A stretch of 64,000 bases of DNA from positions 496,001 through 560,000 of the forward strand of contig JAKJXP020000004.1 in the NCBI GenBank assembly GCA_022225965.2, in the 5' to 3' direction. Positions within the stretch are counted from its first letter, which is position 1; the number at the start of each line of letters is the position of its first letter. The DNA comes from Diatrype stigma (lineage: Eukaryota; Ascomycota; Sordariomycetes; Xylariales; Diatrypaceae). A program made the translations under genes and the position numbers. Below, in pieces: positions 12,058 through 25,511 of the stretch. The notes below the pieces were generated by a model. The model saw only the letters and a list, made by a program, of their open reading frames with translations. It did not search any database and was not told where the DNA came from.

Positions 12058-13382
12058 GGTCAATGTGCACTTCGAAATGCAAACCCGTGTCGAATTGTCC
12101 AGATGCGCAGGTCAATGTCGAGATTTGGAAAGGATGGAAGAAGGCCAGTTGTGGCTGTGGTTGTGGTTTTGGTGGTGGCCGCGGCGGGAATGCGAGAATG
12201 TACGAGGTTACAATTGACAATTGATGGAGCTTCCAGGAACTCAGCTCCAGGGCTCTAAGCTAACGCGGCCAGAGCTCAGTAGGCAGGCGGCAGGGCAGGC
12301 AGGTCAGGCAGGTGCAGTGCTGTGGCTTACGCTGAAGGGGCTGGGGTAGGATTTGTGGGCTGGTGGCAGTACTATCTTTTAATAGTACAATAATACTGTA
12401 TAAGCAGATGAAACGATGGGCGGATATGCATAGATGGAGATATGCAGCTAGAAAGGTAGGTTTTTTTCTACGTCCCTTCCAACCTTCTTAGAACCTCCTG
12501 CCCCGCGAAACTTTTGGCTCGAGGCGCATACCATCCATGGATATAACCCAGGGTCGTTTCGTTTTTTGAAGTCATGAGCTTTTCGTCATTGCATTATCAT
12601 CGTGCATATATCATATAGTTATAACAACCAGGCATTATCTCATTTAAAGCCCACCCACCCCTTCTTCATCGACGTTTCCAATCTTTTGATCCATCTTCAG
12701 GTTCTTGGCCCTATTCCTGCGAGTGCTAGCAGCTATAGACCTGATGTAGGCCTGATTTAACATGACTATCCCCCGGAAGAGAAGTCGCCTCCATCGTGAA
12801 GCGCGTACTTTGAGCCGTGGCCGAGATTGGCCAACACTTGACTTTGGATGGTATAAAAGAACTGGAAGCTCTGCGGGGACGTCGAAATCTCGATCCTGTT
12901 GGGATTCATCGCGCCATGACTTGGATTCTTGAATATAAGGCAATAGTATGACCCGTCTTTGTCTGAATCGTTTTCGGCGGTTTGGCTTTCATCCTAGGGG
13001 AGCGGACCGTGCAACGCTACTGAGTTCGGCTCCTTTCTTCGCGTTTTCGCAGCCGTGGCCTCGAATGGACCGGGCTATGGACCTGATTAAGCCCTGCCTA
13101 AGGAGTACCTAATACTTTTCCAGTTCCGTACCGTAGTTCACCCGTTCGCACAAGGCCTGTGTAAGCACACGCCGATGAGGACGAACTGCGAAGCGTGTAG
13201 TTCGGGCATGTAGCTTGTCAGGCTTGGGTGAGGCACGAAGATCGCCAACTGGCAAACGAAGTATCAGTCGGCCGAACACCCGCTGAACCGGCCATGTGTC
13301 GTATAGCCCCAGCCGCGAACGACCCCCTGACCTTTCCGACAGCCGTTGATGTGGCGCTATAGCGGGGCACAGCTCCATTATC
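12058..13382. other. Intergenic, 1.3 kb
   Basis: Promoter side of the zinc-finger gene. A 99-codon frame at 12644-12943 (-) has no recognisable domain and is not called. Confidence 0.5.
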
Positions 13383-13727
13383 TTAATGCGCAGATCGCGA
13401 GGGCGCATGTCCCGCGAGGTTCCCGGCGGGGTTCCCAGCGAGATGTGTGAGCTGCGCACCGAGGCCAGAGACCACATGAGCGATCGCGGCATCACTACCG
13501 CTATTGTTGGCGCCGTGGAGCAAGGACCAGGCGGAGTGGACGATGAAGACGACGTTTCGTGATACGAACAGAGTCATATAGTAGGCGACGAGGCTGAAGA
13601 GCAGGGAGAGAATGGACCAGAAGGCGAGCTTCTCGCCCGGAGTGAAGACGTAGACACCGTACGTCACCTCGATCCGGTATTTCTTCAAGCGGGCCCAGCG
13701 GCCGAACGCTTTAATGGAAGAAGACAT
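13383..13727 (-). CDS. Small membrane protein, serine palmitoyltransferase small-subunit-like
   Basis: A 114-aa protein when started at the Met before SSSIKAF; an in-frame ATG at 13760 would add 11 residues. It has a basic N-terminus, then EVTYGVYVFTPGEKLAFW leading into a hydrophobic segment (SILSLLFSLVAYYMTLFV) and a second weaker amphipathic stretch. This order (Tyr-rich entry, a Pro-x-Glu-Lys/Arg turn, one membrane span) matches the SPT_ssu-like family, ER proteins that stimulate serine palmitoyltransferase at the first step of sphingolipid synthesis. Assignment is by pattern; the Ala/Gly/His-rich C-terminal 40 residues are not part of the family core and an unrecognised intron there is possible. 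Confidence 0.65.
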   Translation of the reverse strand: MSSSIKAFGRWARLKKYRIEVTYGVYVFTPGEKLAFWSILSLLFSLVAYYMTLFVSRNVVFIVHSAWSLLHGANNSGSDAAIAHVVSGLGAQLTHLAGNPAGNLAGHAPSRSAH

Positions 13728-13760
13728 GCTTTCCACGGAGCACGACTGTCTTGACTTCAT

Positions 13761-15792
13761 TCCTCCAAGTGCTGGGATGCGCTCTCGCTGGGTGCTGTAG
13801 GTGACATGGACGTCTAGAGAAGACGTCTACGTCCGGATATGGTCATGGGGTGATAGGTGGGATGTTTATAAGAGCCGAGTCGAGACAAAGCAGGATAGGG
13901 CAAGCCGGACAGACAACAAAGGAATGTCCTAGGTAGGAGGGTGCGAGACCTCGATATTTGAACTGTGGGAATTGACGATAATTCGCAAGCAACCAACGCG
14001 CTTCGCACGCTACCTCCTAGTACATAGGAACTTTGGAGGCCGTTCCCACCATCCCGTTCTTACCACCGCACAATGAGAAACCCGGGATTCCATCGTCGCA
14101 TGACATCGAAGAAGCTATTCGGAAGCGCCGGAGATTGTGTGCTCCCTTGCCGATGTTTCCGAGTTACCCACATCCTCTGGTTCTGACTCAACCACAGCGC
14201 CTCGCACACTACCTGGGAGCGAGAGAAACTGGCTGAACCAACCAGTCTGGCGGTAGTTATGTCGTTATCTGATCTACGCTCTGTCAGATGTTGTATTACA
14301 GCGATGGCCAATGGATTACCGCAAGGCTGATCCAGTTTTCTTAAGAGAGGAATTTCGGCTGCATCGGTGATATTTTGTCTCTGTCTCATGACCTTCACAT
14401 GTACGTTGCTTATCAATGAGGAGAGCAGCGTTGATCTAATGGAATGTATATAAATGAAAATCTGAAACAGACGTTTCCGTGTACCAACTTAGTCTTGTAT
14501 TCTGGGCATCAACCCCTATTGATAGCAATGACGGCACTGCTCACTATTGAATCCTGGTCCACGCTTGATAAGGAACTGCTTGTGCCGTTGAAGGAATGCC
14601 ATCTTGTTGTTTGGTAAGGCTAAGGGTATTCCAACTGTTACATAGGGAGGTAGTTGCCGGATGGTGCGGTGATGCTTCAAGACGAACTAGGTAACGTGGG
14701 TACTGCTTCTTGACGAATCGTAAGCGGTCCCGGTAACAGCACCGGCACCTGCGGAAGCCTCGGGCTTAAGGGGGGCTATAAATGTGCTCCCTGAATTAAC
14801 AAGAAGAGTCTCGATCTTCCCTTACACAAAAAACCTCCGCAGATACCATATAAGCCTGTCACGAGACCAGCTATGACAACACCTCGCTGAGGTGTCTCGT
14901 TCCTGCTCGGTCTTCCATGCAATGTGTGATCAGATAGCTTGAATGCGGAGCGACCAGAGTTTGCTGCGTCCTCAAATCGACGCGACAGAATAGACACCAG
15001 GTAGAGATGAGGGGCTGAATGCCTCGCGAAGACAACATCGGATTATGTTTTCCGCGTTGGATAATAACCAACACTTCGACGCCTGATTCGGAAGAACACC
15101 GAGACACTGTTAGGATGGTTGTACAGTGTACTGAGACTAGATAACGGACCTAATAGACATGTAGGCACTTGAATAGTTAATCACGGTCTCCGGTGTATAT
15201 ATACTTAAGCATCAAGACAACATCCACGAGCCCCAAGTAAAAAATCAGAAAACGTGCAATTTAAGAGGGCATCATGCATTATCGTATCGTGCTGTAGGTA
15301 CTGAACCACCCTCCTTCATAAGACAAAAACACCTCGCCCCGGGCGGGCCCCGTAAGACAAACGTATCTAAAGCTAACCGATACAGAATAACAAGAAACAA
15401 AAACCGCGAAATCAGAGTAACCTAGCGGAGATAATGTTAAAAAAAAAAAAAAAACCGACGACCGACGGACGCTGCTCCAACGCCGGCCCGGCCACCCACG
15501 CCGAGGGGATCGATCATCTTAGCATCTAAAGCGGCGATATCGACCATTTGTTTGTTTCCGCGGTAATATGAATGAATAGCCACACAATCATAGCCGTTAT
15601 GTTCCTCTAACTAAGTAAGTATTTATGGCGTTGGCTCAACGGAACAAGTGAACGCCAGCCAGCAACGAAACCAAAACCAAAACATCCCATCCCACCACAC
15701 CCTTCCTCTCCATCGACGTAGCTGCATCAACATCGGACCGACCTATCTATAGGTCCAGTTTCAGGTGAGTAAGAATAAGTCTCGCTTTGCTT
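13761..15792. other. Intergenic, 2.0 kb
   Basis: Non-coding as far as I can see, with an A16 tract at 15439-15454. The end next to 15793 should contain the kinesin 3' UTR. Confidence 0.5.
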
Positions 15793-18700
15793 TCATCGCC
15801 AAGTGACAGACCCCCCCTTCTCCCTCTTCGCAACACTTATACCACTCGCACCATTACCCCCACCACCACCACTTCCTCCACCGCCCAGCATGCCCGCCCC
15901 ACCAATAGTGATGCGTCTCGCCTTGCCCGCGCCGATGCTGATCTTATCCTCGCCGCCGCTGCCGCTTGCGCTTCCCGAGCTGACCACGCGACCGCCCGGA
16001 CTCCCGCCTCCCCCGATCGCGCGCGGGATGCCCAAGCCCATGCCCATGCGGCGGGCCTGACCGGGCGTCAGCGAGCGCGCCTCGCGCACGCTGACGTCGG
16101 GCGGCGAGCAGCTGATGGGCGGGCTGCGGCGGCGCTCGGCGCTGGCCCGGCGCAGCCGCGAGATGCCGTTGGTGGCGGACGCGAGCGCGTACGGGTGGTG
16201 GTGGTGACTGTGGTACGAGGGCGGTGATAGGCCCGACATGCTCGGTCGGTGGTGGTGCTGGATGAAGCCCACCGACGACACGCGCCGCGGGCCCGGGCCC
16301 CCGCCGGATAGCGACGCAGCTCCGCCGCCGAGGCTGCCGTAGCCGTGGCTGCTGCCGCTGCTGCCGGGTATGCCCGAGGAGAGGCGGTCGCGGCGCTTGG
16401 AGGCGTGCAGGGCGAACCGCAGCTTCGAGGGGTCGATGATGGAGGAGTTGCCCTCCGAGTCGTCCGAGGACGACGGTGGGTGGTTCTCGTCTGTGGTGCT
16501 GGTGTTGTTGGTGCTTATGTTGGCGTTGCTGGTCGTGGAGAGCACGGATGTGTTGCCGGCGTCTCTAGCGGCGGCAAGAGAGGGCGGGATGGGAATGCCC
16601 GACGCAGGCGATGTGGTGGGGCGCGGGCTCAGCGACGTGAGGCGCGCCGTCCGCGGCGAGGCCGAAGAGCCGATGTTAGCGGCCTTCGAGGCGTCGAGGG
16701 TGCGCAGCGGGCTGGCCCGTTCGGGGGTGCCGATGTTGGAAGGCGTCGACGATGGCAGGGTCATGGGCATGGGCATGGATGTTGGTGCCACCGGCGATCC
16801 AGCGTTAGAGGGTCGTGCCTTGGAGAGGAAGCCGGCCTGGAACCTATTAGGTTTCGAGGCAGCTAGGGCGGACGATGATGGCTCGGGTATGGTCAGCGAA
16901 ACGGTCGAGTCGTCGTTCTCGTTGGCGTCGTTACTGTCGTTACTGTCCTTCTCCGTCGCCGTCGTGGTCCGGGAAGAGAGGTACAGGGGGATGGTCGGGA
17001 CCTGCGGCAGCGCCTTCTCCGGGGAGCTGCGCTCGGGGCTCGACTCGAACTTGCGCGGCGTCTTCTCGAAGTCAGCGAGGGTGCCGGACTCGCCGTCATC
17101 GTCACGCCAGCGCACTGCGCGCTTCGCGGGCGACTTGTTGTTGGTCTTCTTCACTGGCGTGAACGCCACGGACTTGCGGCCGCTGAGTGGGCGGCGCCGC
17201 CGCGGGGAACCCACCTTCACGGGCGACGCAAACATCGGCTCCGGCTGCGAGGCGGCGATAGCAGCTAACTTGGGATTTGGGATCGGCTTCACCGCGTCCC
17301 TCGCCATGCTCATCCTCTTGCGCTTGGGTGTCCCTCGTTTCGTCGGCGGAAATATCTCCATGGGCATCTTGGCGCCGTCGGGCTTCACGACTTGAGAGGC
17401 GGCTGCGAATCCGGTATCGAGCAGTCGGTTGATGATGGACTTGGCGTGTGTTACTGCTTCTTCCTCGTTCATGTTCATGGTTTCCGAGAGCGACGCGAGG
17501 ATTTCGAACTGTGCTGTCAGCAGGACCTGCATCATGGCAGCGTCACCAGCTCTCTCCTGTTCCAGGACCTCCCTGTTGGCTTCTCGAGCGAAGTTCGTCT
17601 TGACCAGCTCAGCCTCCCTCGTTAAACTAGCAATCTGGCCAGTGTCTGCTTGCCCATCCCTTGGTAGTTGGCTGATACTGTGCTGGAGAGCACCGTCAAT
17701 AGCACGCTCCCAGTTCGTCTTCTCCAACTTCTGGTGCAGATGGTGGCGGCTGTTCTCGAGTTCCAACAATATGCCCTGGGCCGTTTTCCGCATAGCATGC
17801 AAGTTGGAGGGCATGGCGTCTTCGTCTTCTTTGGCATCGCAGACTGTGTCAAAGGCCGCTATCCAGGAGGATAGCAGGCTGATTCGTCGTTCGATAGCCC
17901 GGAGCTTCTTCATCGTGTTCACCTTGCTCTGCCGCTCCTCGAGTGAGTTGTCGTACGCTGTGCGTATCCTCTGCACGCCGTCCCGGACAGAAGCGTCCCT
18001 CTTCTCTAGTTGTTTCCTGAATTTCGCGAAGGATGTCTGCTCTGCATTCTTCTGCTGGGCCTTGAGCTCGTTGATCAACGCCATCTGCTCATCGATCTTG
18101 ACCAGGAAGTCCTTAACGTGTCGATTGACGTTGAATACGTTCCTGGTAACCTTCGTTTGGATGTTCTTTGCCCGGTTTGCGTACCGGAGGGTGTTTTGTG
18201 TTTCATCGAAGTGTATGCTGGATGGACTCACGCACACAATCATGACTGTCTTGCAGTTCCCACCGAGAGAGAACTTCAGTAAACGCGTAAGCTTACTATT
18301 CCGGTAAGGTACGTGATTCCTCTTGCGAGGGTCACAAAGTGCATTGATACAACTACCCAGAGCAAGCAGGGACTTGTTGATATTGGCACCCTCCATCAGA
18401 CGCTCGCCCCGGTTCTTGGTTGCACTAGCACGCTCGCTTCCTGCTAGATCGATGATGCTGAGAGTAGCCATTGTATGTGGCTCGTTGACGGCGGCGTTCC
18501 TATCCTTCTGCGCCACATTTATCTGGAGAACAGCATGTGAACGTGATGAGGTGGCATTGGCTTCTGTTGGTGAGACTGTCCGGTACTCGTTGCCTTGAAC
18601 GATCATGTCCATAACCTCTTGAACGCTGCTTGGGTGGTGACTTGTGAGACCGGCAACCGTCACCGCCTGGTTGAAGTCCTCCCGGAGCATCAATCCCTGC

Positions 18701-19520
18701 TTGCTGCCCCCGGGGACTAACAGGTCCCGAATCGTCTCGTTGTAGATCTCCAAATAGGATAGAGATACCTCGGTGCTCTTCTCATCACTCCGTTCCGCAA
18801 TCTTCTCGAACAGCTCTTGCATCGTCAAGAAGATGATACCGGGCATCTGGGCTGTGCCCGTGATTGTGTGCGTCTTGCCACATCCTGTAGCACCGTACGC
18901 GAAAACAGTCGCATTGTAGCCGTCGAGGACACTATCGAGGAGGTTCTTGGTCGTTGCTTCGTATACCTCTGTCTGGGAGGTGTGGTCGTCGAATACTCGA
19001 TCGAATGCGAAAACCTGGTCCTTGACCTTCTTGCCATTTGGTACAACGGACCTCGAAAATTTCTGGACTGGGTTGTCTTCCGGTGGGTCGAAGACTCTGA
19101 CAAAGCATCAGCGTCAACAAGGCTGCTTGGGGATTGGGTTTCTGAGAGGTCGATAGGGGCCAACCTACAAGCATCTCTCGTCAATCACCTTCACAACCGA
19201 CCGAATGCCGCTTTGCTTGAGTTTGGGTGCCGGGGCACCAGCTAGTGAGCCGTCTCCCAGAAATAATGTGTTGTCATCGCTCCGATGCCTGCCTGCCTGT
19301 TAGCTTCCTAGGTACTCTGCACTACTCTGCATTGCCCTTCCTGTGGTTAGTAAGTGTTGTTGACATACACCTGTGCAGCTTCTCTGATGGTGAATGGTCG
19401 CACTCGGACTATATAACATAGACATTAGCTGAGCTCTGTTCACTTGTCGAGGTGCCGATGTGTCCATGTCGTACCTGCGACCGTAATAGATGATGCCCCC
19501 GGATCCGTCACTGCCATCAT
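15793..19520 (-). CDS. Kinesin-8 (Kip3-type) motor protein
   Basis: Exons 19520-19475, 19408-19371, 19296-19169 and 19096-15793 give 1171 aa. The N-terminal motor contains SITVAVRVRPF, the P-loop GATGCGKT at 139-146, switch I NATSSRSH at about 251 and switch II DLAGSE at about 287. Kinesin-8 hallmarks are VFDPPEDNP before the P-loop and the neck-proximal sequence RNVFNVNRHVKDFLVKIDEQ. A helical region of about 150 residues follows, and then a long basic, low-complexity tail rich in Ser, Pro, Gly and His. Family members walk to microtubule plus ends and promote depolymerisation, controlling spindle length and nuclear positioning. Two adjacent in-frame ATGs exist at 19520 and 19517. The acceptor of intron 2 (exon starting 19296) is the least certain junction. 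Confidence 0.93.
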
Positions 19521-20610
19521 GATGATTGCTTCATGTATTCTAAAGAGCGTATATACGGTGTCGCATCCAAGTTGGGCTTAACCTGGGTGTGGGTGGGCGT
19601 ATAGGACGGATAGTTCAGCGAGGTAAACAAAACTGACGAGTCCAAACGCGCTGTCAACAATGGGTATCTCGTGAAAAATTGGAAAATGAACTGTTCAAAA
19701 AGGAAACCAGCCCCAGATCCGTCAGTAAGGGACTCGGGCTGCCTGTTTGCTGTTTGTTAGTAGTGACTTGCTGTACGTATGCAAAGAAGAAATTTCCCGA
19801 TCGTATGTAAGGATTCGCGACTTCAATCGCCATTCGATAACCAAAGCAGCCAAGGTGTCAATCTAGATACGATTAGTCTACCAGTTACCCAGGTACAGTA
19901 TGTAAAAGGTATGACATCGGTACGGGCAGTTTCGTTGTTTGACGCTAAATGTCACTACGGCAACCGGCAGCCACTACCTTAAATATAGCGCTGCATTACC
20001 TAACTGGCAGAACTGGGCACCTAACCGGGTAGAAAAGAGGTGGAGATGAGGTGGGACCAAAACACCAGTTGTACAAGGCGTCTGGGCTTCCGCACCTGAT
20101 TCGTCCGAACTGCAACAAGCTCCAGGTACAAGATCCAGGCACTCCACTATTTACACCTGGGCCTCAGATCTGCTTTCCCCAAGCAGCCCAAGGTATTACG
20201 AAGTAACGCGTAAATAAACATCTACATATGTCGTTGCTTCATATTGTGCATTCATTCTGTTGGTTGTAAGCTACTGTAGCCAAACTGCAGCCAAACAGGC
20301 GATGGGATTGGACAGCCCAGACAGCTTCCTACATACCTACATAATAGGGGCTCACACAACCAGTCAGCATATACACCTAAATGAACACCTGATCATTAGC
20401 ACGCGGCTGATTCTCAAGGCGGTTTAGAGCGAACACGTGTTGCGTAAACACTCCAAAACAGCACACCAATTAATTACCTAGATTAATGACTTCATGCTAG
20501 ATGTCAATGCAAGAACACTACACCGCCGGAGGCGCCGGTAATATCTATGCATCGTACGGAGTAGGTAGAATGACTTCATGTGCAGCGATCTATGCCTAGC
20601 TTCTCAGCCC
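19521..20610. other. Intergenic, 1.1 kb
   Basis: Kinesin promoter side and 3' side of the GH115 gene. No gene or RNA seen. Confidence 0.5.
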
Positions 20611-23600
20611 TCATCCCCTCTCTCGCCTCCCCTCACCCCCTCCCCCACCGAATCCTCCCAGAACGCCAGGCACGTGCGCGAAGCTGGTCCTAGCGGTTCT
20701 TGTCCAGGTTGTAGTATTATCACTGCTTGCGGCTGCTGGTGCGACTGCCCGCACCCCCTCATCGCGCCCGACGAGAAAGCTCTCAGGCGGTCCGAGGTAG
20801 CTCGGCCGGACGCCGCCCAGATCGACCACGATCTTCTGCACCGTGACGCTCGGCGCCAGGCCCCAGACGCGCAGCGTGTAGGCGCCCTCGTTCAGCACCT
20901 CCCACGCCGTCGTCATGTTCGCGTGCGCCGGGTCCACGCCCCACACCGCGTCCGCCACCGCCGAGCCCCAGCCCGGCGGCATGCCGGTGCCGACGCTGGG
21001 CCCCACGAAGCTGCGGACTTGGACTTGAGGCGACGTTCCGGTGTCGTTGCTGGCTGTTCCTCTGTTGGGGAACAGCGACACCGCGTACTGCACCGGGTTC
21101 GAGTCCGAGAGGTAGTTCTGCGTCGGCGACAGGTACAGCGTCACGTTGGCGGCCGTCGTGTTGGTGAACACGTAGATGTCGTACTCGAGCGCTGGGGCCG
21201 TCGCCGGCGTCAGCTGCGGCGTCGTCTGCGGCCATAAGGTGACGCCGCCGAGCGTGCGGCCGTAGTTCTTGAGCGTGTGGTAGGTGAGGTCCGTCGTATT
21301 CGTGTTGTTGTTGTTGGTCAGGTTGCTGCTGGGCGGGTAGTAGATGCGCTGGTAGTGCGGCCCCTCGATCGCGAGGTGCGCGTCAGATTCCACGAATCCC
21401 TCGGTGAAGTTCGACGGGACCGAACGCAGGTTGATGGGCAGCTGCACCAGCGGTTTGCCGTACCAGTTGGCGAACCCTTCGCGGCCGCACCCGGTTGTGA
21501 AGGTTATCGTGGCCATGGTGTTGTTCACGATCTGCGGCGCGCTCTCCCAGTCGATGGAAACAAGCACGCGTGTGTCGGTGCCCTTGTCGGGCCCTACCGT
21601 CCCGCTGTACTGAGATAATACGACCCAGGGCAGGTCGGACTCAGCCGACCAATCGCAGTCCATTGTCCCGCGAGAAAAGACCTCAAACCATCGCGTGGAA
21701 GCGCCATACGGATCAAGCGGTGGGAGCGCGAGGTTCGTTGCAGAATTGCCGTGATACCTGTCGTCTCCTGGTGTGCTAGCATTCAGCCCTTCGACGGCGA
21801 TGCCAACGTTCCCTGCTATTGCTGACACGGCACTTTGGACGTAAGATAATGCCGGTAGCACGTTTCGCATCGGCTGTTGCCAGTATCCGTTGAACCCAAT
21901 ATGGGTTTCTATAGACATGTTAGAATGGTCTGATCCTTCAACGGTAGCGGATTACTGGGGATCATCCGTACGATCAAGCATGCGTTTCCACTTCCCGTCG
22001 AGGACTTGGTCCCAGCGTGCCGTGAGCTCGCCGTCGGCGTGAAAATCGGCCAAGACATCGCTGATCACGTCGTTGGCAGAGTTCCTGCCTTGGTTCGCCC
22101 AGACCGTATTCTTCTGGGCGTTGATGTGGATCTTATGGACAATCTGACCGGCCAGGATCGGGTGCAGAATCATCTCAAAGAACGCAGCTTGCATGCCGTC
22201 GTCGAGCTTGGCGTAGACTACTTGAGCGTCATCCGCAAGAACTGCCCATTGCTTCAAGATCGCGTCGGCCTCGTTGTAATTAATGGTTGAGTAGACGTTA
22301 GGTTCTAGGACTTCATATTTTCTTCTCGCTGCGTACATTCCGTACCGAGTCATGATGTCCATGATCTCCTCCGCATGGTCCGAGCCGAATTCGCGTGCTG
22401 CCCAGGCTTGAGTCCATTCACTCACATTATCTAACGACCACTTGTCGATATCGTAAGCCATATCCAGGAAGTGCGTAAGAGGAGTCTCCAGGGGCTTTAA
22501 GTCTCCCACATTCACGACCCAGATCCGATCCGCGCCGTGGGCATACGCCAGCTGCATCTGTTCCGCAGTCTTCTCTAGCTGTATCGTGTTGACCCACTTG
22601 TAGCTCCTCGGATCACCCACATAGTCGAAATGGTAGTACACACCGGCGCCGCCCGATCTAGACTTCTCGTCTGCGATGGGTACTCTGCGGATGTTCCCCC
22701 AGTTGTCGTCCGCCCATAGAAGAGTAACGTCCTCCGGGATCGTCAGGCCGTCCAGGATATACGACATAACCTCCTTATATAAGCACCACGTCTGCGGGAC
22801 TTCGGTGGCGTCTACCTCGAGCACATCTTCGAGGATTGCACGCTGGTGCTGGACCAGGGTCTCTAGCATGCTCACAATCACATCAACGCCAAGCCCCTCG
22901 ATGGCAGTGTCGCCCGTGCCCCGCATTCCCATGGTCCACAGGCTATTCCGGGCGTACGGCTTTGCGCGCTGCGCGCCGTACGTGAAGTACTCGTCGATCG
23001 TCGCGTTGTTCTCGTTGTAGGCCCACGGGCCGAGCCCCTCGTTGATGTAGAAGGTGCTGAACTCGTTCTGCGCCCGCATCATGGGCTCCGTGTGCGAGCT
23101 GCCAAGCACGACCTCCCAGGCGTCCGCGAGCGGCTGGTTGGCAGGATCGTCGATCTCGAACACTGAAACGTTTGAAAGTTAGCAGCTGTGTCTTACCATA
23201 TTACGCAGCCCAGTTTGTGGGGTCCAGGATCTAGATCTGGTTTCTCCCGACAATGCCTCTACCATCCGGTAACTTCAAACTAGCGAACTACCAGGCGGGC
23301 AAAGCTAGCCGACTACGAAAGTTGCTTACTAGTTGCCCATAGTGCCGGCCAGAGGTAGTTGGCGCGCAGTCGCAGAAGGACTTCGAACACGTTGGCGTAG
23401 AAAGCATGGGCATAGCCCACGCCGTACGGCGTGTCGGGGTAATTCTCCTGTACCCAACCTGAAAGCCCCGGCTGCTCGTCGTTGATGAAGAAGCCGCGGT
23501 ACTTGACTGACGGCGGCCCCTGCACCTTGCCACCCGGCAGGACAAAGATGTCCTTGTTCTGCTTGACGGGCACGTCGGCCCACCAGTACCACGGACTAAC

Positions 23601-24281
23601 GCCGATCTGCTCGCTGATGTCGTATATGCCGAATATAGCCCCACGGGGGTCGCTACCCGCAATGACGACCGCCTTGGAGGAGCCTGGTATCGGCTCTTCG
23701 ACAACCTGCGTCGTAAACGACTCCCACTTTCCGTCGATCGAAGAGATGTCCAATTTCCCGGCGCTCACCAAGCCGTCGATGACTTTGGAGTGCCCGACTG
23801 TGCCCACAATAAGTACCGTGTCTGCTGCTGAAGGCTCGGCATAATCGGGTCCATAGAAGTATTGGGTGTCATTCACAGAGTACTATTGATTCGTTAGTCG
23901 TAGATTCAATGCCCATTATCTACCAAGACCAATGCCATTTGCGGTCCCGGGGGAAGATTTGCCCACATGCGTATAATTCGTCGTTATTGGGTTGTACATA
24001 TACACCGCAGGCTCAGCGCCTGTCTCGCCATTGCTTAGGCTGAAATTGGTCCCGGTTACCCGGCCGAAGTCTTTCGCCAGATCACCGGCTGCCCGGATCA
24101 CGCCCCAGTAGTCGTTGCCGGACACAAGGATCTGCGGTTGTGAGGCGGAGCCACCAGCGATCTGGAACGCGTCGGGAACCTCGGTGAAGCTGATTATGGG
24201 TTCCTGTCCTAGAGCCGACACCAAAGGTGTCAATATACCAATGACTACCGCCAAGGACGACGTCGTCCATCGAGGCTTCAT
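20611..24281 (-). CDS. Secreted GH115 glycoside hydrolase (xylan alpha-1,2-glucuronidase family)
   Basis: Exons 24281-23967, 23882-23330, 23162-21972 and 21908-20611 give 1118 aa. Residues 1 to about 24 form a signal peptide (basic start, then LAVVIGILTPLVSA). GH115 signatures include VKYRGFFINDEQPGLSGW, ANYLWPALW, a DDP-NQPLADAW segment, GSSHTEPMMRA, LLWADDNWGNIRR and MLDQTHIGFNGYWQQPMRN. The family removes (methyl)glucuronic acid from xylan outside the cell. The stop at 21952 in the exon 3 frame is bypassed by a donor at 21971: joining 21972 to 21908 restores the conserved DQTHIG motif. The exon 1 donor (GTGGGC at 23966) was chosen by phase and is less certain. The C-terminus ends in a Gly/Arg-rich tail. 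Confidence 0.92.
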
Positions 24282-25511
24282 GTCGAATCGACTCTGCCGG
24301 ATTGCTATTCCTTACACCTGTGAGAAGTCTAAATGTCCCGGGGAACACGACGCTGCATGACGGAGCTATTTGGAGTAGTCGCGTAGTAGCTAGGGGAGTC
24401 ACGAACCCTCCATTACGGAGGGGGCAATGCAGTTAATATACGCAGCCCAGCGGGTTGAAATGCCGTCGTAGGTATGGCTTTGTACATAGTAGCTGCCCAC
24501 CGGATCTTGTTCCTGATCCCGACTGGGCCTAGCCACCCAGCTAGATGGAGGGGATCGCATGGTAACTATGCAGGGCCACATGGAGCCCCATCTGGAAAGC
24601 AACCATCCGGCGAGATCTCGTGTGACATGCCCAGCTCCCGCATTACGGTCTATCGCTGGTTGAACGCGCATCGTTGGAGAAACCCGACATCTGCGTCGCA
24701 GTATTGCCTAGCTAGGAGGCATTCGGACGATGCTATCGAGAGGAATTGGGGTCCTCGGTTCACCTGAAGACCCCTGACCGATCGGTCCGCGTCACCGGCT
24801 AAAATCCGCACTCCAACTCCCCGTCTCCCCACACAACACTAACCCTGGCCTAGCGTTCGTCCAGCCGGCGTTCGTCTACGAATTTATATGGTAACTCACC
24901 CGGTGTGTACAGGCTGGATGAAAAAATAGTGCTGGCCGAGGTCGAGCGAGCGCAATGAGGGATCCAGATTGGCATCCAGAAACGCGCAAGCCACCTCAAC
25001 AGCCGTGAGACGATATGGAGATCCAACTGAGGCTATTTACTTCTTGTTTGTGTGATCAGGGTCAGCTTAAGACAGTCCTTGCTGCTCCTTGGTATCCTTA
25101 TGTTGATTTTTGGAGATATATAATATTCTACTTTCAATATACTGACGCTAAAAAGCCAAGCACTACACTATAATGCGGAGAAAAAGGGGCATCGATCGTA
25201 TTTAGCCGGAATACGAAAGTGGGTCTTATTCTCAACTGCTTGAGTAGAGGTTAATAGGAAGATGATGACTTCATCCTGACTACTTATACATTCTCAGCTC
25301 CTAGACTCTAGTTATATTGTCATCGAGTTTGCGGGGATGTTGGTGGACAGTTAAAACAGCTGTTCTACCCATCCCTGCGTGGCATGAATAAGGTAGGTAT
25401 AGCAGAGAAGCCAGACTGGCTACGGCCAAGCTTGTCAGGGAACTAACTATATTGTCACCTCTTGTGATATCATTCGATGTTCAAGTATCAATAACTGGAC
25501 AAAGTTTATAC
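24282..25511. other. Intergenic, 1.2 kb
   Basis: GH115 promoter region, then sequence upstream of the ABC relic. The expected upstream part of an ABCC transporter is not visible here in any frame. Confidence 0.5.

Noticed and set aside
12644..12943. 99-codon minus-strand frame
   Set aside because: Codon usage and composition are unremarkable and no domain or splice partner was found.
16370..17395. 341-codon plus-strand open frame
   Set aside because: Antisense to the low-complexity tail of the kinesin gene; no family resemblance.
21909..21971. Apparent nonsense mutation splitting the GH115 gene at 21952
   Set aside because: A 63-bp intron with donor at 21971 and acceptor at 21909 removes the stop and restores the conserved DQTHIG motif, so the gene is intact.
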